Source: Pirellulales bacterium
GTDB lineage: Bacteria > Planctomycetota > Planctomycetia > Pirellulales > JAICIG01
Length of the DNA stretch: 64,000 bases
Direction of reading: 5' to 3'
NCBI GenBank assembly: GCA_035533075.1
Contig: DATLUO010000135.1
Span: 1 to 64,000, forward strand
The stretch's first letter is position 1. Every line of letters begins with the position of its first letter. This document shows, one piece after another, positions 27,681 to 35,265 of the stretch. Position numbers and translations under genes: made by a program. The notes beneath the pieces are model-generated. The model had not been told where the DNA came from. It saw only the letters and a list, made by a program, of their open reading frames with translations, and did no database searches.

Positions 27681-27720
27681 GTAAGGTGGAACAAGCGAGC
27701 TTGCGAGCGCCGGCCCACCG
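27681..27720 (+). repeat. REP element B
   Basis: Same orientation as element A, differing by GGTGGAAC for GGTGGGAC. Lies 22 bp after the RAYT stop. Confidence 0.85.
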
Positions 27721-27790
27721 TTTGCCGCGCAGCCAACGAGTGAGGAACACACTCAAAAAACGAAGCCGAGTTGAAAATCCAGATCTCTCA

Positions 27791-27830
27791 CGGTGGGCCA
27801 GCGGTCGCAAGCTCCCTTGTCCCACCTTAC
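27791..27830 (-). repeat. REP element C (inverted)
   Basis: Inverted, degenerate copy (TCGCAAGCTCCCTTGTCC core) just 11 bp before the DUF1501 start. Together with element B it makes a REP pair in opposite orientation, as in the BIME structures known from enterobacteria. Confidence 0.75.
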
Positions 27831-27840
27831 GGCGACAACG

Positions 27841-29307
27841 ATGAACGACGACAAACCTATTCAACACTCCCTGTCACGCCGCGAGTTCGTCCAGGGGATG
27901 ACCGCCGCCACGCTGGCCACGCTGGCCTCCGGCGAGCCGCGGCTGTTGGCCGATGAGTCGCTGCCGACCCCGGCACCCACGGCCGACGCCTGCATCCTGC
28001 TCTGGATGGCGGGCGGCATGGCCGCGCCGGAAACCTTCGATCCCAAGCGATACACGCCCTTTGAGGTCGGCGTGCCGTCGGAACAGATTCTCTGCACGTT
28101 TCCGGCCATCGACACGGCCGTCGACCACATCAAGGTTTCGCAGGGACTGGAGAACGTCGCCCGCGTCATGGACCGCGGCACGCTGGTCCGATCGCACGTG
28201 GTGGCCGATCTCGGCAACATCCTGCACTCGCGGCATCAGTATCACTGGCACACCGGCTACGTGCCGCCGCAGACCGTGGCCGCGCCGCACATCGGCTCCT
28301 GGATCGCCCGGCTGCTGGGACCGCGGAACCCCGCCCTCCCCGCCTTCATCAACATCGGCCAGCGGCTCGACGGCGTGGGCGAGGCTGAAGAGTTGAAAGC
28401 GTTTACCACGGCCGGTTTTTTGGGAAGCGAATTCGGGCCGTTCAACCTGCCGTTTCCCAACGACGCCATCGCCGCCGTACAGCCGCCCAAGGGCATGACG
28501 CCGGGCCGGTTCGCCAATCGCGAGCGGTTCTTGCGAAAGCTGGTCGACGAAAGCCCGGCCAAGAATCTGGCCAGCGACTACCATCAGGAGTCGATGCTGC
28601 GGGCACTGGGCAACGCATACCGGCTGCTCAGCGCGAAAGAGCGAGACGCCTTCGATCTCACGAAAGAGCCGCCCGAAAGCGTCGAAAAGTACAACACGGG
28701 CCGGTTTGGGCTGGGATGTCTTTTGGCCCGCCGGCTGGTCGAGTCGGGGGCGCGGTTTATCGAGGTCACGACCGAGTACGTGCCGTTTTTGCACTGGGAC
28801 ACACACGAGAACGGGCACGCCACGCTGGTCGAAATGAAGAAGCAGATCGACCGCCCGATTGCCCAGCTCGTGCTCGACTTGGAACAGCGCGGCTTGCTGG
28901 ACCGCACGCTGGTGATTGTGGCCAGCGAGTTCAGCCGCGACATGATGATCGAAGGCGTGCCGGGCAGCACCGCCAGCGACCAGTCGCGTGCCCGGACCGA
29001 CGTCATGAAAGAGATGGTCCACTACGGTCTGCACCGGCACTTTACCGGTTCCGGGTCGGTGCTGTTGTTCGGGGGCGGCATGAAGCGCGGTTTTTTGTAT
29101 GGCGAGACGGCGCCCGAGCGGCCGCTGTTGACGACCAAAGACCCCGTGTCGATCACCGACTTGCACGCCACGATCCTCACGGCGATGGGCATTTCGCCGA
29201 AGGCGAGCTTCGTCGTGGAGAAGCGACCGTTTTATGTCACCGAAGACGGCAAGGGCCAACCGGTCGACGCGCTGTTTGCTGCGGATCCGCAGCGGCGAGC
29301 GAGGTAG
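27841..29307 (+). CDS. DUF1501 exported protein (set 1)
   Basis: 488 residues from ATG 27841 (MNDDKPIQHSLSRREFVQGM), a twin-arginine signal of the kind seen in these proteins. Alkaline-phosphatase-superfamily fold: WMAGGMAAPETFDP near the N-terminus, WDTHENGHATL, ASEFSR, and DLHATILTAMGI at the end. DUF1501 proteins are secreted partners of DUF1549/DUF1553 proteins. Catalytic activity is not established. The last codon overlaps the left arm of the inverted repeat at 29304. Confidence 0.92.
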   Translation: MNDDKPIQHSLSRREFVQGMTAATLATLASGEPRLLADESLPTPAPTADACILLWMAGGMAAPETFDPKRYTPFEVGVPSEQILCTFPAIDTAVDHIKVSQGLENVARVMDRGTLVRSHVVADLGNILHSRHQYHWHTGYVPPQTVAAPHIGSWIARLLGPRNPALPAFINIGQRLDGVGEAEELKAFTTAGFLGSEFGPFNLPFPNDAIAAVQPPKGMTPGRFANRERFLRKLVDESPAKNLASDYHQESMLRALGNAYRLLSAKERDAFDLTKEPPESVEKYNTGRFGLGCLLARRLVESGARFIEVTTEYVPFLHWDTHENGHATLVEMKKQIDRPIAQLVLDLEQRGLLDRTLVIVASEFSRDMMIEGVPGSTASDQSRARTDVMKEMVHYGLHRHFTGSGSVLLFGGGMKRGFLYGETAPERPLLTTKDPVSITDLHATILTAMGISPKASFVVEKRPFYVTEDGKGQPVDALFAADPQRRAR

Positions 29308-29412
29308 CCCGCTTGCTCCGCAAGCGGAAGGGCGTTGTTGATCTTTGACGACTCCCTGACTGAAGATCCAAACCATTGGAGAGCCGTTCCGCTCGCGGAG
29401 CGAGCGGGCTAC
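29304..29412. repeat. 109-bp inverted-repeat element between DUF1501 and adenosyltransferase
   Basis: 26-bp arms, 29304-29329 and 29387-29412, are complementary with two mismatches (left begins GTAGCCCGCTTGCTCCGC). The left arm includes the stop codon of the DUF1501 gene and the right arm ends four bases before the adenosyltransferase start. Each arm is itself palindromic (GCTTGCTCCGCAAGC). It may act as a terminator or is a small transposable relic. Confidence 0.7.
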
Positions 29413-29416
29413 GAAC

Positions 29417-29959
29417 ATGAAAATCTACACCAAGACCGGCGATACCGGGGAGACGGGCCTATTCGGCGGGCCGCGCGTCCGGAAAGACGATCCGCGCATC
29501 GAGACGTTCGGCGACGTCGACGAATTGAATGCGGTGCTCGGCATCGCGCGGAGCGAAGCACTCGGCGACGGCATCGACTCATTGTTGGCGAGGATCCAAA
29601 GCGAGTTGTTCGATCTCGGCGCGCAGCTCGCGTCGCCGCGGCCCGACCGCATGGACACGCGGCGCATCACGGCGGACCATATCGCGGCCCTGGAATCGGC
29701 CATCGACCAACACGAAAGCGGTCTTCCACCTCTGACGGCGTTCATCTTGCCGGGTGGCACGCGCGGGGCGGCCCTGTTGCACCTGGCCCGCACGGTCTGC
29801 CGCCGCGCGGAGCGACGCCTGGTGACGCTCATGGAACGCGAGCCGATCGCCTCCGAATGCCTGATCTACCTGAATCGGTTGAGCGATCTGCTCTTTGTGC
29901 TGGCTCGTGCAGCCAATCACGCCGGCGGCTGCGAGGACGTTTTGTGGCAAAGCAAGTAA
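29417..29959 (+). CDS. ATP:cob(I)alamin adenosyltransferase, PduO type
   Basis: 180 residues. Transfers adenosyl from ATP to reduced corrinoid to make coenzyme B12. N-terminal signature MKIYTKTGDTGETGLFGG, then FGDVDELNAVLG, the PGG(T) motif in FILPGGTRGAALLH and CRRAERRLV, ending YLNRLSDLLFVLAR. All are standard PduO positions. No cobalamin synthesis genes are nearby. Transcription from a promoter in the preceding inverted-repeat element is possible. Confidence 0.95.
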   Translation: MKIYTKTGDTGETGLFGGPRVRKDDPRIETFGDVDELNAVLGIARSEALGDGIDSLLARIQSELFDLGAQLASPRPDRMDTRRITADHIAALESAIDQHESGLPPLTAFILPGGTRGAALLHLARTVCRRAERRLVTLMEREPIASECLIYLNRLSDLLFVLARAANHAGGCEDVLWQSK

Positions 29960-30007
29960 CGCCCGAGTTTTCAGTTCCCGTCCTTGCTGATACGAGCCGG
30001 CGGTCGT

Positions 30008-30391
30008 CTAGCGGTTGTCAGCCTTGGGCGAGCGCTTGGCGGATGCATGCTCCTCGAGAAGCTTAATAAGCGAACCATCGCGGTCGGTCCACCGCACAAC
30101 CGTCTCGTCCGATAGCGTAATGTCGACAATATCAAAGACCATTTCGTGGCAGATGGTCCAAGCTTGTATGGAGCGAACCGGGACTGTCTGGCAGGCAAAA
30201 AAGCCGCACTGCCTAACAAGCGACGAGCCAACCACGAGATAGGTATCGTTCTTCAACGCCCGCCGTATTCGGTCGTCGAGACGTGAGCACAGCTTCCGCC
30301 ATCTTGAAACTGCGGTATGAAGGAAGTTGTCCATCCGTTCCAGGGTCATGATTTCCGGCGCCTTGACCGTTTGCGTCGGCGTCTTGGCCAC
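30008..30391 (-). CDS. Hypothetical protein
   Basis: 127 residues, GTG start at 30391 with GGAAG upstream. More AT-rich than its neighbours. Contains LHTAVSRWRKLCSRLDDRIRRAL and a beta-rich middle, FFACQTVPVRSIQAWTICHEMVF, then DGSLIKLLEEH. No motif I recognise. Last in a run of four minus-strand accessory frames, 47 bp after the next. Confidence 0.6.
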   Translation of the reverse strand: MAKTPTQTVKAPEIMTLERMDNFLHTAVSRWRKLCSRLDDRIRRALKNDTYLVVGSSLVRQCGFFACQTVPVRSIQAWTICHEMVFDIVDITLSDETVVRWTDRDGSLIKLLEEHASAKRSPKADNR

Positions 30392-30438
30392 GCGCTACTT
30401 CCGCAACGCCAGCTTCTGGCAAGACACCCATACCCAAT

Positions 30439-30795
30439 CTAACCTCGGCGGGACCGAGCAACTCTGGCAAGCAACCGGTTCGGCTGGGCCGCAGCCGCGT
30501 GCCATTCCACAGGCTGCGAAGCGGCTGCGAATTGCTGGAAACGTCCGGAACTTCTCGCATGACTAACGCTGCGCCGTGAGGGGGTGTCTAGGATCTCTTG
30601 CCAAGTCGCGGCTGTCGCCGCCCGGCGGAGCATCCGTACCAGCCGCTCGGCGTCCGTAATGCTCGCGAACTGCCCACGCACCGGCTCATCCGCGGTGCCG
30701 AGGCGTTCCTCGCCAACCAGCAGAATGTCTCGTCCCGCGGCCCGCTGCTCACCCTTCTCCAGGATCATCAGGTAGGTGTCGGATTCTTCTAGCAT
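30439..30795 (-). CDS. C-terminal fragment like Rpn / DUF4351 proteins
   Basis: 118 residues from ATG 30795. The first 72 residues (MLEESDTYLMILEKGEQRAA, then GRDILLVGEERLGTADEPVRGQF and LVRMLRRAATAATWQEILDTP) match the tail of Rpn-type or DUF4351 proteins, which usually follow a PD-(D/E)XK nuclease. The nuclease half is absent. Residues 75-118 are Arg-rich and look like read-through. Probably a remnant or a stand-alone tail domain. Confidence 0.6.
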   Translation of the reverse strand: MLEESDTYLMILEKGEQRAAGRDILLVGEERLGTADEPVRGQFASITDAERLVRMLRRAATAATWQEILDTPSRRSVSHARSSGRFQQFAAASQPVEWHAAAAQPNRLLARVARSRRG

Positions 30796-30810
30796 TGGTT
30801 GATTGCCCTA

Positions 30811-31192
30811 CTAAGCGGGGCTTGACCGCGCGCGTTCCGCCGCCCACTTCAAATCGGCTTCCGAAAGCGGCACCGACGGCGGTTCTTCGTAGTCAACCGT
30901 CTCGGCATACCCGCCCTGGTCAAACGCGCAGTCAAAAGCGTCTTGCAGATCGACCACGGTATCGGCATCGGGCGACTTCAAGGGAATCTCCAAGCGAGGC
31001 AGCCGGTCACGAAGGTTCCACGATCGTACCTCGCAAACGCCCGGACGCTCGGCCCGAGCGACGAGCGCGGTAGTGCTTCGGCAGCGAGCGGCGCAGCGCC
31101 CCGCGCCAGGCGGTGATGAACTCGTGATGGAAGTCAGGACAAAGCCCGCAGCCTTCAATGTAGGGGTCGACGCCCGGAAACCGACTAGGCAT
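30811..31192 (-). pseudogene. DUF4058 family gene with internal deletion
   Basis: The N-terminus MPSRFPGVDPYIEGCGLCPD, followed by FHHEFITAWRGALRRSLPKHYRAR (start ATG 31192), and the C-terminus WNLRDRLPRLEIPLKSPDAD with DLQDAFDCAFDQGGYAETVDY and LSEADLKWAAERARS are both characteristic of DUF4058. They lie in different frames and the middle of the usual protein, on the order of half its length, is missing. A deletion with frameshift is the simplest explanation. Function of DUF4058 is unknown. Confidence 0.85.
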
Positions 31193-31265
31193 GGTCTGGC
31201 ACTCTATCCAAAAGGACCTCTCCACATTCTACTTTTGCGAACGAGCGACATCCATCCCTCGACGA

Positions 31266-31631
31266 TCACGGCGCTTCGGCCGCCGGCTGGTCGGCAAGCG
31301 TGATCGCGCTTGGATTGCCGCTCTGGTCGGCCCGCGTCTCGTGACAGTACATCGCCGGATGACCGGTGCGCCCGAGGTCGACCGCCAGCGGCCGCCGCGG
31401 ATCGGCCGTGATCCGCCCGAGCAATTCGTCGACCGTCGATCGTTCGTGGGGCAGCTTGTCGAAGTAAACGGTGAGGGAAATGTCGTGGCGCCCGCCGTCG
31501 ATCGAGGTCCCGGCGCCGGCCAGGTACTGCTGCGTGCCCGTCATTCGCCAGCGGGCGTGCAGCTTGACGCCGTCGATGTCGATGATGCCCGTTCCGCTTT
31601 CCGTAAAGTTTCGAGTTCGCTGCTCTTGCAT
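31266..31631 (-). CDS. Hypothetical protein
   Basis: 121 residues from ATG 31631. Predicted mainly strands: GIIDIDGVKLHARWRMTG, GRHDISLTVYFDKLP. A compact beta fold is likely. It precedes the broken DUF4058 gene by 73 bp on the same strand and follows the DUF1501 gene of set 2 by 40 bp. No family recognised. Confidence 0.55.
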   Translation of the reverse strand: MQEQRTRNFTESGTGIIDIDGVKLHARWRMTGTQQYLAGAGTSIDGGRHDISLTVYFDKLPHERSTVDELLGRITADPRRPLAVDLGRTGHPAMYCHETRADQSGNPSAITLADQPAAEAP

Positions 31632-31671
31632 CGAGTACCTGTTTGTGTCTGAACCCAGTCGATCAATCTCT

Positions 31672-33120
31672 TTAGCCCATTAATTCGGGGATCGGCCGTC
31701 CGTGATCGACGATCGGCGTCGGGCGTCCGTTGAAATCGCGAATGGCCGTGTTGGCGGAGTCGATGCCGAGGTGATGATAGATCGTCGCCAGGAAGTCGCC
31801 GGGACCGCAGATGCGTTCGACGGCGTCTTCGCCCCGCTTGTCGGTGGCGCCGATCACGCGTCCGGTCTGAATGCCGCCGCCGGCCCAAAGGTTCGAGAAC
31901 GCCCGCGGCCAATGGTCGCGGCCCGGCTGCTGCGTGCCGGCCGGCGCGCTGGCGTCGCCCGCCCCGGTGCTGGCCGCATAGCTGATCTTGGGCGTGCGGC
32001 CGAACTCGCCGGTCACCACGACCAGCACCCGCTTATCCAGCCCGCGCTCGTAGATGTCTTCGATCAGCGCCGAAACCGCCTGGTCGTAAACCTCGGCGCG
32101 GAACCGCATGGCATTGAACACATGGTGGTTGACCGCGTGGTCGTCCCAGTTATGCACGCGTCCGCAGAGCGGGCCGTTCAAGCTGGTGGTCAACACTTCC
32201 ACGCCGGCTTCCACCAGGCGACGCGCCAACAGCAGTTGCTGTCCCCAGGAGTTGCGGCCGTAGCGGTCGCGGGTACGGTCGTCTTCGCGGCTCAGATCGA
32301 ACGCTTCCTTGGTCTTGGGATTGGTCAGCAGCGTCATGGCCTGCGTCTCGAATTCGTCGAGCGCCGCCAGTTCGCCCGCCCGATCGAAAGCCCGGTCGAG
32401 CAGATCGAGCTTGCGGCGCAGGCCCGATCGCCGGTCGATCCGATTGACCTCGGCGGAGTCGGAAAGACCGATGTTGGGCACGGAGAAACTCGGACTGCTG
32501 GGATCGCCGCTGACGGTGAACGGCGAATAAGCGTCTCCCAGGTAGGCGGGACCGTTGTACTCCAGCGGCGGATTGATGCCGACGTAGGCCGGCAACGGAT
32601 TGCGACGCGGACCTTCTTGTGAGCGGAGATAATTGGTCACCGACATCCAGTCGGGCAGACGCGGCTTCGGCTTGTCGCGCGTGTCGGGGTCGCCGGAAAG
32701 CAGTTGCATCGAACCGGCCGGGTGGCCGCCGGCCGCCTGGTGCATCGACCGCAGCACGGTGAAGCGGTCGGCGATGCTGGCCTGTCGCGGCAACAACTCC
32801 GTGAACCGCACGCCGGGCACCTTGGTGGCGATCGTTCCAAACGGCCCGCGATACTCGCTGCCGGCGTCCGGCTTGGGGTCGTAGCTGTCGATGTGCGAGC
32901 ACCCGCCCGGCTGCCAGACCATGATCACCGCGGTCTTCTCTCGGCCGGCGGCGGTTGCTTCGCCGGCGTAAAGTGGGCTATGGGCGCGGAGCTTCAGAAT
33001 GCCCGGCAGGCTCAAGCTGGCGAAGCCGGCCAGACCGGCCTGCAAAAAAGCCCGCCGGCCGTGGCTGCCACGAGGTCCGGGACAATGATCGATCGACGAA
33101 GCATTGAGAGAACGGCTCAT
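31672..33120 (-). CDS. DUF1501 exported protein (set 2)
   Basis: 482 residues. N-terminus with a twin-arginine-like signal (GRRAFLQAGLAGFASLSLPG). DUF1501 landmarks: MVWQPGGCSHIDSYDPKPDA, VTGEFGRTPKI, GRDHWPRAFSNLWAGGG, DFLATIYHHLGID. Complete. The ATG overlaps the stop of the PPC gene (ATGA), so set 2 is a tight operon in the order DUF1553, PPC, DUF1501. Confidence 0.93.
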   Translation of the reverse strand: MSRSLNASSIDHCPGPRGSHGRRAFLQAGLAGFASLSLPGILKLRAHSPLYAGEATAAGREKTAVIMVWQPGGCSHIDSYDPKPDAGSEYRGPFGTIATKVPGVRFTELLPRQASIADRFTVLRSMHQAAGGHPAGSMQLLSGDPDTRDKPKPRLPDWMSVTNYLRSQEGPRRNPLPAYVGINPPLEYNGPAYLGDAYSPFTVSGDPSSPSFSVPNIGLSDSAEVNRIDRRSGLRRKLDLLDRAFDRAGELAALDEFETQAMTLLTNPKTKEAFDLSREDDRTRDRYGRNSWGQQLLLARRLVEAGVEVLTTSLNGPLCGRVHNWDDHAVNHHVFNAMRFRAEVYDQAVSALIEDIYERGLDKRVLVVVTGEFGRTPKISYAASTGAGDASAPAGTQQPGRDHWPRAFSNLWAGGGIQTGRVIGATDKRGEDAVERICGPGDFLATIYHHLGIDSANTAIRDFNGRPTPIVDHGRPIPELMG

Positions 33121-35261
33121 TTTTTCTCCGCTGGCTTGACGCGAATGGCGATGGGTTCGGTAACGACGATGTCGACAATATCGGCAGGCTGCGACGCTCC
33201 GGCCGTTTTGGCCGCCTCTAAATTAGAACGGTATTTTGCCACGGCGCTGCCGTAAAAACCAATCAAGTAATCGCCCGGCGGCGTTTTCAAGGCGGCCAGA
33301 TCGAGCACCGCCTGCGAAGCGTCGGCGGTGAGCGACACCTCGAAGGGCGGCACGCGCTCGAAGCCGGCGCCGAAGGTCTTCAAGGTCATCGTGGCGCCCG
33401 AGAACTCACTGCGGCGGGTCTCGACCAGCGGCACGGTCAGCTTTTCGCCGGCCGTAACTTCCAACACCTCGCCGGACGCAGGAGCGATCGTGATCGGAGC
33501 ATACTCGAAACCGCTGACCGAGACCGGCACGTCGGCCAGCAACCGCGGCTGAGGCGTTTCTTGCCAATGGTCGCGGACGGGCCAGGCCATCGAGGCCAGC
33601 CGCACCGGCCGCGTCACCGCCGCGCCGTTGATCTGGGCGGTGCCGGTGAATGTCGCCGAACGGCGCCCGCGCGGCGCGTCCTGATGCGCCGTCACCAGCA
33701 TGACGCCGTGCGACTGGCCGGCCGGAATCTTCAGCCCGCGTGCCGTCACGCCTTCGGGCAGACCGTCCATCGCCAGCTCGATTTCTCCGTCAAAGCCGTC
33801 GCGCCGCAGGGCAACCACTTCCAAGGCCATCGTCGCGCCGCCGCGCAAGGCCATCGGCTTGCTCAGGGCGTTGCGGTCGCCGTTGCGCAGCTCCATGTGC
33901 AGCGCCCAAGCGACGAGCGCGAAGTCGGGCGCCGCCTTTCGAATCACCAGCCGATAGACGTTACGCGCATCGTTGCGCGTGCCGCCGAATAGATCGCTCA
34001 ACCGTAGACGATGAACTCCCTCTTGCTGGATCGTCAACTTTGCCAAATTGTCGGACGAGCCGGCGTTGTAGGGCGTCCCATCGTAGGCGTAATTGGTGCT
34101 CGAAACTTTGACCGGGCTGGGAATGTCGCTGAATTCCGCGACGTCGGTCAACTTCTCCGCGTCGCCCGAACCGCTGACGTGCTGCACCACGATGGCCGGA
34201 TCGGTCGGCAAGCCGAACCGCTCCGAAGCCACTTCGACCCACCACACGTCGCCTTTCTTGGCGTCGAACTCGAACACGTCGACGTCGGCCGCCGGAAAGA
34301 AGCTGCCGGCAATGTCGCACGGCAGCGAAATTTTTTGGGCATGCGAACGATCGTTGTTGGGCTCGGCCTCCGCGGTCGCTGCTCGTTCGGGCAACCCCGG
34401 CGGCGGCCAGGAGAACGAATTGACCGTCTCCGTCGATGGGTGCGGTGTGATCGGCGCCCCGGCCGACAGTTCCCGCAGCGAGAGGCGATAAAAGTGCGTT
34501 GTTCCACCATTGTAGGTCAGATCGTGGACTTTGATCGCGTACTTGCCGTCTTCGGGCACAATAAAGTCGAGCACGCCGCCCTGTCGCTCGACCACCAGGT
34601 CGCGGCCCTGTGCGTCGCCCAGGATCAATACCGGAGTAAGCTTGGAGTCGATGCGCTTGGCGGCGCACTCGACGACGATGCGTTGCCCCTTGCGGCCCGC
34701 AAACAAATAATGATCGACCGACCGCGGGCTTGTCGACGCGTTGCAGAGCGAGTTCAGCGGCAGTTCCATTGCGGTTGCCATCGAGGTGTTGGGCTTTACG
34801 CGGACAACTTCGTCGAGCGAGCCGACGGAAAACGCTCGCGACGAGGAGATGCCCAGCCGCGTCATCATGCGTGCTTCATAGAGGCCGACCGGGCAATCGT
34901 CGGCGATGGTGACGAAATACTTGTTGGCTTCGGGCATGCCCGCCGCGTTGAGCTTGGAGGCAGCCGTGATGCGTGGATCGGAGAACACCAATTCATCGGC
35001 GTTGTCGAGATTCTCGCCGCCGATCGTGACTTCAACTTGCGAACCCGCCTTTCCGCCCATCGGCATCGTGGTCAGCAGCCGCGGAGCGGGCAGGCCCACC
35101 GATTGCGCGAAGGCGGGCGGAGCGTAGCAGGTTACGGCACAGAGCGGTGCCGTAAAAGCCAGCGCCAGAAACACGCATCGAGTCGTGGTTGCCGGCCGCG
35201 AAGCGGCCACGGGGTTTAGCCGTCCCTCCGGGACTTCATAACGAACGGTGTCTGTCATCAT
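33117..35261 (-). CDS. Exported protein with PPC-type domains
   Basis: 714 residues, signal peptide around residues 28-52 (VFLALAFTAPLCAVTC...PPAFA). An IPT/TIG-like unit near the N-terminus (GGKAGSQVEVTIGGENLDNAD) is followed by two bacterial pre-peptidase C-terminal-like units (VDHYLFAGRKGQRIVVECAA and DVDVFEFDAKKGDVWWVEVA) and two beta-sandwich units near the end. Known PPC domains are adhesive or carbohydrate-binding. Lies between DUF1553 and DUF1501 genes in set 2, with 4-bp spacing upstream. A surface-complex scaffold is inference. Confidence 0.85.
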   Translation of the reverse strand: MMTDTVRYEVPEGRLNPVAASRPATTTRCVFLALAFTAPLCAVTCYAPPAFAQSVGLPAPRLLTTMPMGGKAGSQVEVTIGGENLDNADELVFSDPRITAASKLNAAGMPEANKYFVTIADDCPVGLYEARMMTRLGISSSRAFSVGSLDEVVRVKPNTSMATAMELPLNSLCNASTSPRSVDHYLFAGRKGQRIVVECAAKRIDSKLTPVLILGDAQGRDLVVERQGGVLDFIVPEDGKYAIKVHDLTYNGGTTHFYRLSLRELSAGAPITPHPSTETVNSFSWPPPGLPERAATAEAEPNNDRSHAQKISLPCDIAGSFFPAADVDVFEFDAKKGDVWWVEVASERFGLPTDPAIVVQHVSGSGDAEKLTDVAEFSDIPSPVKVSSTNYAYDGTPYNAGSSDNLAKLTIQQEGVHRLRLSDLFGGTRNDARNVYRLVIRKAAPDFALVAWALHMELRNGDRNALSKPMALRGGATMALEVVALRRDGFDGEIELAMDGLPEGVTARGLKIPAGQSHGVMLVTAHQDAPRGRRSATFTGTAQINGAAVTRPVRLASMAWPVRDHWQETPQPRLLADVPVSVSGFEYAPITIAPASGEVLEVTAGEKLTVPLVETRRSEFSGATMTLKTFGAGFERVPPFEVSLTADASQAVLDLAALKTPPGDYLIGFYGSAVAKYRSNLEAAKTAGASQPADIVDIVVTEPIAIRVKPAEKK

Positions 35262-35265
35262 ACAC

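Noticed and set aside
27874-29418. 514-codon minus frame opposite DUF1501
   Set aside because: DUF1501 on the plus strand is complete with signal and family motifs.
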